Positions 54,578 through 63,539 of a stretch of DNA of 64,000 nucleotides are shown here, in pieces. The DNA lies in contig NZ_FUEZ01000004.1 of NCBI RefSeq assembly GCF_900157365.1, forward strand, positions 1,351,066 to 1,415,065. The letters are read 5' to 3'. The notes below the pieces were generated by a model, which saw only the letters and a program-made list of their open reading frames with translations, was not told where the DNA came from and searched no databases. Position 1 is the stretch's first letter. Each line of letters starts with the position of its first letter. This DNA comes from Mycobacterium numidiamassiliense. GTDB lineage: Bacteria > Actinomycetota > Actinomycetes > Mycobacteriales > Mycobacteriaceae. The position numbers and the translations under genes were made by a program.

Positions 54578-54597
54578 TGTCAAGCGACCACTTAACT
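54578..54597. promoter_or_regulatory. Imperfect copy of the GTCAAG-N6-CTTGAC operator
   Basis: TGTCAAGCGACCACTTAACT, 16 of 20 positions identical to the perfect palindrome at 46860, in the gap between the TetR gene and the AveC-like operon. Supports joint control of both transcripts. Confidence 0.65.
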
Positions 54598-54631
54598 ATC
54601 TCGGTGGGTGCCAGGGGATAGCCCCTAGGCC

Positions 54632-55279
54632 CTAGGTTTTCGGCGGTACCGGCTGAAGCCCGTAGACGACGAAATTGGTCAATTCGTCGACGATTACGGC
54701 CTTGCTTGGCGGTTGCTCGCCTTCGCCGTAGGACTCCGGTAGCAGCACGACATTGGTGATTGCCGAGATGATGCCCATTCGCAGCACCAGGCCCGGATTC
54801 GTCGACGTCAGCTCACGACGGCTGAGGAACTCGCCCATCTCCGGGCCCATGCCCTGCAGGACTTCCGCGAATTGCCGGCCGATGGTGGCGGTGTCGAAAT
54901 CGGGCGGACGCTCGACTAGGACGTTGAGGATCGCGCGAGTCAGGCCATGATGGCTGTCGATCAGGTCCACCACCTCAGCAACGAAACGGTGGACGATCTC
55001 CTGGTGCGGCTGAGCCCGCAAGGTGTCGTTGCGGCGCCAATCGTCGGCGAAACGTTGAAGTGTGGCGAACAACGGATTGACCACCGACGCGAGCATCAAC
55101 TCCGACTTCGAGTTGAAGTATCGAAAGATCAGATTCTCTGACACGCCGGCGTTCTGCGCGATGTCCTTGGTCGTGGTGCCCCGGTAGCCCCGTTGGGCGA
55201 AGAGTTGCTGCGCAGAATCGAGCAGATGCTGCTGCGCCGTCCCGCGCTTGACACGAACCTTCGCCGCGGGTTGCTGCAT
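54632..55279 (-). CDS. TetR/AcrR-family transcriptional regulator
   Basis: 215 residues. RGTAQQHLLDSAQQLFAQRGY then KDIAQNAGVSENLIFRYFNSKSEL (about 37-60) is the DNA-binding head; the helical C-domain is for an unknown ligand. Sits 114 bases ahead of the AveC-like operon and 35 bases after the thioesterase, at the end of the long 55.3-64 kb operon or on its own promoter. The best candidate to bind the sites at 46860 and 54578. Confidence 0.94.
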   Translation of the reverse strand: MQQPAAKVRVKRGTAQQHLLDSAQQLFAQRGYRGTTTKDIAQNAGVSENLIFRYFNSKSELMLASVVNPLFATLQRFADDWRRNDTLRAQPHQEIVHRFVAEVVDLIDSHHGLTRAILNVLVERPPDFDTATIGRQFAEVLQGMGPEMGEFLSRRELTSTNPGLVLRMGIISAITNVVLLPESYGEGEQPPSKAVIVDELTNFVVYGLQPVPPKT

Positions 55280-55314
55280 CCGGACAGCATATTGGGTTGA
55301 TCGCCGTCCGCCGA

Positions 55315-56166
55315 TCAGGTCGACACTATCGACGGTGGTGGCGTGAATCCCGGGTTCGCCAATGCCGTTGCCATACCGCTGCCGATGGGTCCCTTTTCGT
55401 CGAACAGCGTCGCAACGCCGGTGGCGACCCCCGCGTGGCTGTAGTGCGTCATCGACGCCAATCCGATGTAGACGCCTTCCGGCAAACGACTGAGCGTGAT
55501 CGTGTAGTCGGCGTTGATGAACTCCAATCCATCAGTGCCCCAATGGGTTAACGAACTGGTGACATCCCCGGCCATGACGACGCGAGTAAAGGGCGACAGT
55601 GGCTCGTCGTCGACGAGCAGCTTGGTTTCCCGCAGCCAGACGAACTTCTGCCCGTGGTGCCGCCACTCGGTGACGCCGACACCCGGACTGCCCGCGACCG
55701 GGTCCCGGCCGTATGACTGCAACACCATCGGGACATCACCGGCCAACATCACGGGATCCGCCGGAACGGCGGGCATGGTGACGGGTGAGGTCCACACCGT
55801 GTCCACGGTGGTGTGCTCGCTGCGGCGAAGGAACAATGCGCTGGCCCGGGCCACCGTCACGTCGTTCTGAGTCATGACCGCGTCGACCACTCGAAGTCGC
55901 CGGCCCTCACGCACAACCGAAGAGTGCATCTGCAAGGGTTGCAGCGGCACTGGCCGCAGCAGATCCACCGTCAGACGGGCGGGCTGTAGGTCGACGTCGT
56001 CGACTTCTCGCTCGACCGCACGCGCCAGCAACCCGCCGACGTAGTTACCGCTGATTGACGGACCCCACGGCCCCCTCGTCAAACGGGTTGGTACGTAACC
56101 TTTCCCGTCAGTGACGAAGAAGCACGTCGGCACGGGGCGGGCCGATTTCGCCGATGAGTCTTCCAC
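55315..56166 (-). CDS. TesB-like acyl-CoA thioesterase
   Basis: 283 residues with two hotdog halves. The first includes RGPWGPSISGNYVGGLLARAVE and RLTVDLLRPVPLQPLQMHSSV; the second GLEFINADYTITLSRLPEGVYIGLASMTHYSHAGVATG. This is the layout of TesB-like thioesterases, which hydrolyse acyl-CoA. The C-terminal NPGFTPPPSIVST is encoded by the sequence repeated as a relic at 43981. GTG start, seven bases after the hydrolase stop. Confidence 0.85.
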   Translation of the reverse strand: MEDSSAKSARPVPTCFFVTDGKGYVPTRLTRGPWGPSISGNYVGGLLARAVEREVDDVDLQPARLTVDLLRPVPLQPLQMHSSVVREGRRLRVVDAVMTQNDVTVARASALFLRRSEHTTVDTVWTSPVTMPAVPADPVMLAGDVPMVLQSYGRDPVAGSPGVGVTEWRHHGQKFVWLRETKLLVDDEPLSPFTRVVMAGDVTSSLTHWGTDGLEFINADYTITLSRLPEGVYIGLASMTHYSHAGVATGVATLFDEKGPIGSGMATALANPGFTPPPSIVST

Positions 56167-56173
56167 GTGATCC

Positions 56174-56926
56174 CTATCCCCGTAACCGGCATCGCTTGAG
56201 CAGGATCTGTGCCAGGCGCTCTGGGTGGCTGAACATCACGTCGTGGCAGGCGTCGATGGGGATCACCTCTTGGACACCGCCGAGGGCGGCCATGCTCGCC
56301 TGCTGGGATTTCTGGGACAGCGCCCGGTCTCGGGTGGTTAGCACCCAGGTGCGCGGCACGTCGTCGGGAAATCCACTACGGTCCACGGGCTCTGCGGGAA
56401 CCGCCGCCGACTCGGTGTACAACCTCGATATCGCCAGTCGGCGCTGTTGCTTCGTCATGCCGTTACAGAACGCGTACTGCGCGGCCACGGTTGGAACCTT
56501 GAACGGTCTGCCGCCTCGAGCGGCGAACCGCGCGAAAGCCGCCAGGGGACCGCCCAAGGTATCGACGATCGCCTGGCCCTGACGGGGGACGAACGCGCTG
56601 ACGAGAACCATCTCGCGTACCCGTGCGGAGCCGAGTTTGGCGACGACGCCGGGGACCGTCACACCGGCCATCGAGTGGCCCGCGATTACGATGTCGCCCA
56701 AACATTCTCGCTCAATGTCGGCGACGACAGAGTCCACCCAGTCGCCGATGGTGGCGGTCGCCAAATCTCCTGGCGTGCGGCCGCGACCCGGGAGATCCAC
56801 GGCGAGCGTGCGCAATTCCGGTTCCTGGCGACGCAATTCGGCGATGACGAGGTCCCAGCAGTCGCCGGCGTGCTCGCCGCCGTGGACGAGCACGAGGTCG
56901 GGCAGCGACTTGGCGGAGCCGTTCAT
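56174..56926 (-). CDS. Alpha/beta-fold hydrolase
   Basis: 250 residues. LVLVHGGEHAGDCW is the oxyanion region, IAGHSMAGVTVP the nucleophile elbow (Ser), and IDACHDVMFSHPERL the catalytic His region; the acid is probably the Asp in LTTRDRALSQ. Resembles plant-esterase-like (salicylate esterase/hydroxynitrile lyase-like) hydrolases. ATG overlaps the LLM stop (ATGA), so it is coupled to it. An ester or C-C hydrolase role in the same pathway is likely. Confidence 0.9.
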   Translation of the reverse strand: MNGSAKSLPDLVLVHGGEHAGDCWDLVIAELRRQEPELRTLAVDLPGRGRTPGDLATATIGDWVDSVVADIERECLGDIVIAGHSMAGVTVPGVVAKLGSARVREMVLVSAFVPRQGQAIVDTLGGPLAAFARFAARGGRPFKVPTVAAQYAFCNGMTKQQRRLAISRLYTESAAVPAEPVDRSGFPDDVPRTWVLTTRDRALSQKSQQASMAALGGVQEVIPIDACHDVMFSHPERLAQILLKRCRLRG

Positions 56927-57834
56927 CGGTCGACCAACTGGGAGCTCAGCATGTCGATGTCGGCACGGAAGTCGGAGAAGCTCCTGCTGGCCGGCTCGAT
57001 GGTGATCCACGTGACGCCCGCTTCGGCGTAGGTGTCCAGCCGGGGCCGCACCGCGGCACAAAATTTCTCGCAGTCGCCACTGGCGAGCAGGTCTGCTTCG
57101 AACGGGACGAAGGCGACGTCAGCAGCGCCGCGGCCCGCCTCCGCCCGCTGCTTGTTCACCGTCGCGATCCACTCGCCAAGTGTGTCGATGTCCTCGAGTG
57201 GCCGGGCGCGGGTGATCGCGGCCATCTCGCCCGACGCGGCCATCGGCATCCAGCCGTCGGCGACCTCGATGACGCGGCGCTGCGCGGCCGCGCTGTTGCC
57301 GCCGATCCAGATCGGCGGACCGCCCGTCGTCAGCGGCGGTGGCAGCGCGACATGACCGCTGACCCCGAACTCCGGCCCGTCGTGATCGACGCCCGCCCAG
57401 GTCGCCTTCCACGCGGCGATCGCCTCGTCGAGCAGTGCGCCACGCCGCTCGAAATCGGCGCCCAACGCCTGGAATTCGGCCTTGAGGTAGCCGGCTCCCG
57501 TCCCTAGTGTGAACCGACCACCCGAGAGCAGATCGAAACTCGCGGCGGCTTTGGCCGTCAGATACGGATTGCGATACCCCGATACCAGGATGTAGGTCAT
57601 CAATCGGATGCGGGTGGTGGCGGCCGCGGCGAAGCTCAATGACACGAACGGATCGAAAGCGTGGTGGCCGCCGCGGGCCAACCACTCCCGGTCGGGATAA
57701 GGGTGTTCGGACATCGAGAAGGCATCGAAGCCGGCCTCTTCCACCAGTCGCGCGATGTCGCCGATGCCTGCGCCCTCGCACCACCGGTTCCAGTGCTTGA
57801 CGGCCCGCATGGGGAACATCAGGTTGTAGCGCAC
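56923..57834 (-). CDS. LLM-class F420-type oxidoreductase
   Basis: 303 residues. FSMSEHPYPDREWL, TTRIRLMTYILVSGYRNPYLTAKAAASFDLLSGGRFTLGTGAGYLKAEFQALG and PPIWIGGNSAAAQRRVIEVADGWMPM match the TIGR03619-like group of actinobacterial luciferase-like enzymes, many F420-dependent. GTG preceded by AGAGGAGCAAA. In the operon with an acyl-CoA dehydrogenase and flavin reductase; if FMN-dependent, the flavin reductase two genes upstream could supply it. Confidence 0.92.
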   Translation of the reverse strand: MRYNLMFPMRAVKHWNRWCEGAGIGDIARLVEEAGFDAFSMSEHPYPDREWLARGGHHAFDPFVSLSFAAAATTRIRLMTYILVSGYRNPYLTAKAAASFDLLSGGRFTLGTGAGYLKAEFQALGADFERRGALLDEAIAAWKATWAGVDHDGPEFGVSGHVALPPPLTTGGPPIWIGGNSAAAQRRVIEVADGWMPMAASGEMAAITRARPLEDIDTLGEWIATVNKQRAEAGRGAADVAFVPFEADLLASGDCEKFCAAVRPRLDTYAEAGVTWITIEPASRSFSDFRADIDMLSSQLVDR

Positions 57835-57856
57835 TTTGCTCCTCTTGTTGGGCCCA

Positions 57857-59020
57857 CTATCTCACCAGTGATCGCGCGATGACTTCACGCTGGACCTCGG
57901 TGGCGCCTTCGCCGAGTCGCTTGACTCGCAGGTCGCGAAACCATCGCTCCAGCGGCAGTTCGGTGGATATTCCCAGCGCGCCGTGAACTTGGATGCACCG
58001 GTCCAGGACTCGGTAGGCGGCTTCGGTTCCGAACATCTTGGCCACCGACGCATCCACCCGAACGTCGCGTCCAAGGTCGGCGTTCCAGGCGGCTTGGTAC
58101 ATCAGCAGCCGCGCGGCGCGCAGGTCCACCTCACTGTCCACCAGCATCCATTGGATGCCCTGCTTGTCGGCGAGCTTGCCGCCGAACACAACCCGGTCCC
58201 TTGCCCATTGGCAGGTCATGTCGAGTGCGCTCTGCGCGATCCCGATCGGTCCGGCGGCGTACACGATGCGGCCATGCACCAGGAACTCGCTCGCCAGCGA
58301 AAAGCCCTGTCCCTCAGCACCGATCAGTCGGTCCGCGGGTATCCGCACGTTGCCGAAGTGCAACTCGTACGGCGCAAAAGACGCCATCACGGGGATGCGG
58401 CTGAACGTGACTCCGGGGGTGTTCTTCTCAAGAATGAAGGCCGAGATACCCTGGCGCCCCTCGCCGGTGCGGGCGTAGATCACGCCCCAGTCGGCATCGG
58501 GCGCATGCGAGATCCACATCTTCGAGCCGTTGAGCAGGTAGCCGTCGCCGTCGCGCACCGCCTTGAGTTGGATCGCCCGCGCCGGATCCGACCCACCGGA
58601 AGCCTCGGTGATCGCGGTGTACGCCTTGGACATGGTGCCGTCGACGATGGGCTTGGCGTATCGGTCGAACTGCTCCGCCGACGCCTTGAACATGATGTTG
58701 GGCGGGTTACCGCCGAAGGCGCCGAGTGCCGGAAAGAAGGCTCCCATACGGCATTTCGCGGCTTCCTCGGCAACCACCACCTGACCGAGGACACTCAGCC
58801 CGGCACCGCCGTGCGCGGCGGGCGTCTGCAGCGCCCATAGCCCGAGTGCCCTGGCTTTGGCCTGCAGCTCGATGAGCTGCTCGCGGGGTAGCCCGACCGT
58901 GTCGTGGTCCAGCTTCTCCTCAAGGGGATGCACGTGGGCATCCATGAAGCGCCGCACGGTGTCGCGCAGCATCACCAGTTCTCCTGGCAGCTGCCATGCG
59001 CCGGAAGGCCCTTCGGACAT
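57857..59020 (-). CDS. Acyl-CoA dehydrogenase
   Basis: 387 residues. AITEASGGSDPARA is a variant of the FAD block (ASGGSD for PGAGSD), QWARDRVVFGGKLADKQGIQ and VHGALGISTELPLERWFRDL replace usual sequences, and LGEGATEVQREVIA keeps the catalytic Glu. This variant recalls caiA-like or plant-type dehydrogenases acting on branched or aromatic acids. ATG shares one base with the upstream TGA. Confidence 0.93.
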   Translation of the reverse strand: MSEGPSGAWQLPGELVMLRDTVRRFMDAHVHPLEEKLDHDTVGLPREQLIELQAKARALGLWALQTPAAHGGAGLSVLGQVVVAEEAAKCRMGAFFPALGAFGGNPPNIMFKASAEQFDRYAKPIVDGTMSKAYTAITEASGGSDPARAIQLKAVRDGDGYLLNGSKMWISHAPDADWGVIYARTGEGRQGISAFILEKNTPGVTFSRIPVMASFAPYELHFGNVRIPADRLIGAEGQGFSLASEFLVHGRIVYAAGPIGIAQSALDMTCQWARDRVVFGGKLADKQGIQWMLVDSEVDLRAARLLMYQAAWNADLGRDVRVDASVAKMFGTEAAYRVLDRCIQVHGALGISTELPLERWFRDLRVKRLGEGATEVQREVIARSLVR

Positions 59021-59610
59021 CAGACCCGCGCCGCAGCGGCCGCCCGCAGGTCGCGTGCACTCTGCAGCTGCGGCTCGTGATTCGCCTCGTATCGCTCGAT
59101 CCACTCGTGCGGCAGTTTGCCCCACGCCTCACCGATCCGCAGCCGCTGCGCGGAGCTGAACACCTCCGCGGCGACGACGTCGCCGACGAAGATGGTGTTC
59201 TCGTCATTGTCCAGCGACCCGGTGATGCGGCACTCGACGTAGCTATGTGCATCGAGCAGGATCGGCGCACCCGTGACGCCCGGCTTGGTGCGCAGCATGG
59301 AGATCTTGTCGCCGTCCCGCCCCGAACTGCCACCGAGTGTCATCAGGATCTCCATCGACTTGTCGATCTCGTCCGGGCCGGCCGACAGCATGTGCATCAC
59401 GAAGATGCCGGAGTTCACCAGCATGTCGTGCGTCTTGTTGTACTTGGTCAGGCTGACGGTTGCGCGCGGCAGTTCCGGCACAATGCTGGCCGAGCCGGCC
59501 GACAGCGACATCAGCCCGTTGGCGACTCCGCCGTCAATCGTGGTGACTGCCACCGGAAATGGTCGCAGTCCGGCCAGCACCTTGTCGGCGGCCGTGAGGT
59601 CTAGCGTCAT
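59020..59610 (-). CDS. Flavin reductase-like FMN-binding protein
   Basis: 196 residues. FPVAVTTIDGGVANGLMSLSAGSASIVPELPRATVSLTKYNKTHDML and LDAHSYVECRITGSLDNDENTIFVGDV are the flavin reductase split-barrel marks. ATG preceded by AAGGGGTATACAC. Could supply reduced FMN to the LLM enzyme, or electrons to an oxygenase such as the dioxygenase encoded upstream. Confidence 0.9.
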   Translation of the reverse strand: MTLDLTAADKVLAGLRPFPVAVTTIDGGVANGLMSLSAGSASIVPELPRATVSLTKYNKTHDMLVNSGIFVMHMLSAGPDEIDKSMEILMTLGGSSGRDGDKISMLRTKPGVTGAPILLDAHSYVECRITGSLDNDENTIFVGDVVAAEVFSSAQRLRIGEAWGKLPHEWIERYEANHEPQLQSARDLRAAAAARV

Positions 59611-59639
59611 GTGTATACCCCTTGTCGATTGGCTGCAGA

Positions 59640-61130
59640 TCAGCCGAGCGTGAACGGGTCGCGGGTGTCCCCGGACAGTTCCACCCACACCGCTTTGGTC
59701 TCGGTGAAGTCCTTGATGGCGTCGATGCCGTTTTCTCGCCCGATGCCGCTGTAGCCAATGCCGCCGAATGGAACATGTGGCGCGACAACGCGATACGCAT
59801 TGATCCAGACCGTACCCGCGCGCAGCTTGGCCGCTACCCGGTGCGCCCGGTAGACGTCCTTGGTCCACACCGCCGCGGCCAATCCGAACTCGGTGCTATT
59901 GGCGGCGGCGACGGCCTCGTCCTCGTCGGCGAAGGTCATCACCGCCAGCACCGGTCCGAAGATCTCCTCGGCGACGGCCCGCATCGACGGGTCGACACCG
60001 GTCAGCACCGTGGGCTTGACGAAGAAGCCGCCGAGGTCGGTGGCCGGCTCGCCGCCGTAGGCGACCGTTGCGCCCTGCTCGCGGGCAGAAGCGAAGTGCG
60101 ACAGCACCTTCTCGTACTGGGGCTGGTTGGATACCGGACCCATCTCGGTCGCCGGGTCCTTCGGGTCACCCAGTTTGATGGTCGCCGCCCGCGCGACGAT
60201 CTTGTCCACCAGTGTGTCGGCGACGCTGCGGTCCACGAGAAGGCGCGAGCCCGCCAGACACGTCTGGCCGGTAGCGGCGAACACGCCGGCGATTACCCCG
60301 TTGGCCGCGGCGTCGAGGTCGGCATCGGCGAACACCACCTGCGCCGACTTGCCGCCGAGTTCGAGGGAGAACCGGGTCATGTTGTCGATCGCGGCCTTGC
60401 CGACCTGAATGCCAGTGTTCGTCGATCCGGTGAACGCGATCTTGTCGACACCCGGGTGCGACGCGAGCGCGGCACCCGTCTCGGGGCCCCAGCCGGTGAC
60501 GACGTTGATGACGCCCGGCGGAAAACCGGCCTCGGCGAACAGCTTTGCGAACGCCAGCGTCGATGTCGGGGTGTGATCGCTTGGCTTGACGACGAACGTG
60601 CAACCCGCGGCCAGTCCGGCGGCCAATTTCCAGGTCAGCAGCAGCAGCGGCGAGTTCCAGGGCGTGATCGCGCCGACCACGCCGACCGGTTCATGCCGGG
60701 TGTAGACGAGGTAGTTGGGCTTATCCACCGGTATGACGTCGCCCTGCAGCTTGTCTGCCAGCCCGCCGTAGTAGAAGTAGTAGTCGGGCAGCGACCGCAT
60801 CTGGCCGACCATTTCGCGAACCAGCTTGCCGCCGTCGCGCACCTCGAGTTGGGCCAGTTGCTCGGCCTCGCGCGCGATGATCTCACCGAGTCGCCCCAGC
60901 AGCTTGCCGCGGGCGGTCGCAGTGAGCGCACCCCACGGTCCATTCAGCGCAGCACGGGCGGCCGCTACGGCGCGGTCCACGTCGACGGCCCCGCCGTCGG
61001 GCACGCGTGCCCAGGGCCTGCCGGTGAAGGGGTCAACACTGTCGTACGTCAATCCCGATGCGGCGGGCGATGATTCGCCCCCGATCAAGAGATCGAACTG
61101 GACCAACGTCTCGGTCGCGGTGTCAGTCAT
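59640..61130 (-). CDS. Aldehyde dehydrogenase
   Basis: 496 residues, full length. GAITPWNSPLLLLTWKLA, E257 in LELGGK and C291 in GQTCLAG are the catalytic residues; VVKPSDHTP is the nucleotide site; PFGGIGYSGIGRENG near the C-terminus. Oxidises an aldehyde to the acid, which the ligase two genes upstream could activate. Tight operon spacing on both sides (6 and 29 bases). Confidence 0.95.
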   Translation of the reverse strand: MTDTATETLVQFDLLIGGESSPAASGLTYDSVDPFTGRPWARVPDGGAVDVDRAVAAARAALNGPWGALTATARGKLLGRLGEIIAREAEQLAQLEVRDGGKLVREMVGQMRSLPDYYFYYGGLADKLQGDVIPVDKPNYLVYTRHEPVGVVGAITPWNSPLLLLTWKLAAGLAAGCTFVVKPSDHTPTSTLAFAKLFAEAGFPPGVINVVTGWGPETGAALASHPGVDKIAFTGSTNTGIQVGKAAIDNMTRFSLELGGKSAQVVFADADLDAAANGVIAGVFAATGQTCLAGSRLLVDRSVADTLVDKIVARAATIKLGDPKDPATEMGPVSNQPQYEKVLSHFASAREQGATVAYGGEPATDLGGFFVKPTVLTGVDPSMRAVAEEIFGPVLAVMTFADEDEAVAAANSTEFGLAAAVWTKDVYRAHRVAAKLRAGTVWINAYRVVAPHVPFGGIGYSGIGRENGIDAIKDFTETKAVWVELSGDTRDPFTLG

Positions 61131-61136
61131 GCGTCC

Positions 61137-61919
61137 TCATCGAGTTCGCGGCTTCTTCTTGTTGTTCAACGAGTCCGGGCTGGCTCCGGCATTGCCGAGG
61201 TCGGTGAAGAACTTTCCGTGTCGGGCAGCAACACTGGGGGTCAGATCGCGGGCCTCCCACATCGCGCGAACGGTGCCCTGAACACCATTAGGTCTGCGCG
61301 CGGCGATTTCGGAGGCCAATTCGAAGGCGCGGGCCCGTAGTTGGTCGTCCGGGACCACCTCAGTCACGAGCCCGATGCGTAGAGCGGTCTGCGCCGATAT
61401 CCGCTCCTCGCTGCCGAGCAACGCCCAGCGCATCACCTCGCCGTAGGGCACACCGAGGGCCAGCATGCCCATCGGCTCCAGTGCCGAGACGATGCCCGCA
61501 TTGGCGTGCGGATCGAAGAACGTGGCTGTCTCACTGCAGATCGAGAAGTCGCACTCGTTGACGAAGTACATGGCGCCGCCGGCCACGATGCCATGCAGTG
61601 CCGCGATCACCGGCTTCCACACTTTGTGCGCCTTGGGTCCCAGTAGTTCGCCCGGGTCCTCCTGGTTGAAGATGGGCTTGTGGGTCCACCAGGTGCCCTC
61701 GGTGACGTCGATTCCGGTGCAGAACGCGCGCTCGCCGTTGGCGCACAGCACCGCGACGCGGATGTCCTCGTCGTCGCGTACGCGGGCCCATGCCGTGGTC
61801 AGATCGGCGGCCATCTGTTCGGTGAAGCTGTTCAGCTTGTCGGGACGGTTGAGCGCCACGGTCGCGACATGGTCGGTCACCTGGAATTCGATGGTGGCCA
61901 GGTCGGTCTGCTCGATCAC
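61137..61919 (-). CDS. Enoyl-CoA hydratase/isomerase (crotonase)
   Basis: 260 residues. VALNRPDKLNSFTEQM, NGERAFCTGIDVTEG (oxyanion loop) and LHGIVAGGAMYFVNECDFSICSE are family marks; FFDPHANAGIVSALEPMG lies where the acid/base pair is normally found, and it differs from hydratases (E...G..P), so isomerase, hydrolase or other crotonase chemistry is possible. The C-terminus ends in a basic stretch KKKPRTR. ATG overlaps the ligase stop. Confidence 0.92.
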   Translation of the reverse strand: MIEQTDLATIEFQVTDHVATVALNRPDKLNSFTEQMAADLTTAWARVRDDEDIRVAVLCANGERAFCTGIDVTEGTWWTHKPIFNQEDPGELLGPKAHKVWKPVIAALHGIVAGGAMYFVNECDFSICSETATFFDPHANAGIVSALEPMGMLALGVPYGEVMRWALLGSEERISAQTALRIGLVTEVVPDDQLRARAFELASEIAARRPNGVQGTVRAMWEARDLTPSVAARHGKFFTDLGNAGASPDSLNNKKKPRTR

Positions 61920-63523
61920 GGTCGCTCCTCGGTCGATCCGGTGGATACCGGCATCTTCTCACCCGACCCGCTTACGTGGTTCACCTGGTTAGCGATCTCG
62001 CGTTTGAGGATCTTGCCCGCGGGGCCGAGCGGGAACTCGCGCCAGAACACGAACCGGCGCGGCTGCTTGTAACCCGCCAATTCCGCGCGGCACAACGCGG
62101 CGAGTTCGGCGGCCAGGGCGTCCTGGTCGGCGACGTGGGATTTGGGAATCACAGCGGCGACCGGCGTCTCACCCCACTCCGGGTCGGGAACCCCGACCAC
62201 CGCCACCATGTCCACGCCGCGGTGCGAAGCGAGCACCCGCTCGATCTCCGCCGGGTAGACGTTGAACCCACCGGAGATGATGAGATCGGTTTTGCGCCCA
62301 GTGATGTGGAGGTAGCCCTCCTCGTCAAGGAAGCCCAAGTCGCCGGAGCGCAACCCATCGGGACGAAACGTCTCGGCGGTCTGTTCGGGCCGGTTCCAGT
62401 AGCCAATCGCATTGGCGGGGCTGGTGATCACGATTTCGCCGACGTCGCCGGGCTGGGCGTCTCTGCCGTCGACGTCGATGACGCGGATCACACACATCGG
62501 GGTTTCCTGCCCGCATGAGGTTGAGATCGAGGTTTTGCCGGCAACGATGTCGCGATGATCCTGCGGGGTGAGAATCGTGGCCTGTCCGCCGCATTCGGTC
62601 AGGCCGTAGCGCTGTTGCAGGTCACAACCGAGCAGGTCCATCGCTTTACGCGCGAGGCCCGGCGGCACGGGGGCTGAACCGTAGGAGATGCGCCGCAGGC
62701 TCGACATGTCCCGCGGCGGGCCGTCCTCGAGGATCGCCAGCGTGCGGTGCAGCATCGTCGGGATGAACGTCGTGAACGTGATGGCACTGCGTTCGATCTC
62801 GTCGATCACGGCCTGCGGGTCGAATCTCTGATGGATCACCATGGTCTGACCGAGATAAAGCCATGACACCGTGCGGACCATGCCGCCCGCCGTGAAGAAC
62901 GGGGTGGTGGCAAGCATGACGTCCGAGCGGTTGGCCTCGGTCACAAGGTTCGTGTCCGCCGCCTGGTAGAGCAGGGCACGGTGGGTGTGCATCACGCCCT
63001 TGGCTCGACCGGTCGTGCCGCTGGTGTACAGGATGAACGCCACGTCATCCGGCGTGACGTCGCGGTGCCCGCCGCCGGGCTGCGCTTGCGCCAGCGCCGT
63101 CTCGTAGTCGGTGACCAATTCGCTCGTGTCGAGCGCTGAGCGGGCACCCACGCCCAATATCATTCCCAGCTCCGTCAATTCGCCCAGGAACCTGTCCAAG
63201 TGGTCCGCGTGGATGATCACCGCGCGCGCACCGGAGTCGTCGCATACGTGGGCGACCTCGTCGGGAGCCAGCCGGATGTTCACCGGTACCGTGATCAGCC
63301 CAGCCTTGGCCAGGCCGAACGAGATCTCGGGCCATTCAAGGCAATTGCGGGCGATCACCATCACTCGATCGCCCGGTGCCAGCCCCCGGCCGATCAGGAA
63401 GCTGGCGAGTCGACGGGCCCGCTCGTCGACCTGCGACCAGGTGAGCGCCCGGTCGGCGTCGACCAGCGCACGCTTCTCGGGGAAACGGCGGGCGTTGTTG
63501 GTTGCGATGTCACCGATGAGCAT
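61916..63523 (-). CDS. Acyl-CoA ligase (AMP-forming)
   Basis: 535 residues. FILYTSGTTGRAKGVMHTHR, QRYGLTECGGQ, LRSGDLGFLDEEG, ITGRKTDLIISGGFNVYP and GPAGKILKRE (catalytic Lys) are all present. The C-terminal 20 residues past that are a polar tail. 16 bases after the dioxygenase beta stop, so aromatic or cyclic acid is a reasonable but unproven substrate guess. Confidence 0.94.
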   Translation of the reverse strand: MLIGDIATNNARRFPEKRALVDADRALTWSQVDERARRLASFLIGRGLAPGDRVMVIARNCLEWPEISFGLAKAGLITVPVNIRLAPDEVAHVCDDSGARAVIIHADHLDRFLGELTELGMILGVGARSALDTSELVTDYETALAQAQPGGGHRDVTPDDVAFILYTSGTTGRAKGVMHTHRALLYQAADTNLVTEANRSDVMLATTPFFTAGGMVRTVSWLYLGQTMVIHQRFDPQAVIDEIERSAITFTTFIPTMLHRTLAILEDGPPRDMSSLRRISYGSAPVPPGLARKAMDLLGCDLQQRYGLTECGGQATILTPQDHRDIVAGKTSISTSCGQETPMCVIRVIDVDGRDAQPGDVGEIVITSPANAIGYWNRPEQTAETFRPDGLRSGDLGFLDEEGYLHITGRKTDLIISGGFNVYPAEIERVLASHRGVDMVAVVGVPDPEWGETPVAAVIPKSHVADQDALAAELAALCRAELAGYKQPRRFVFWREFPLGPAGKILKREIANQVNHVSGSGEKMPVSTGSTEERP

Positions 63524-63539
63524 CAGATGAGAAGTCCGT

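Noticed and set aside
59622..61073. 483-codon plus-strand frame opposite the aldehyde dehydrogenase
   Set aside because: Antisense of a gene with intact catalytic Glu and Cys.
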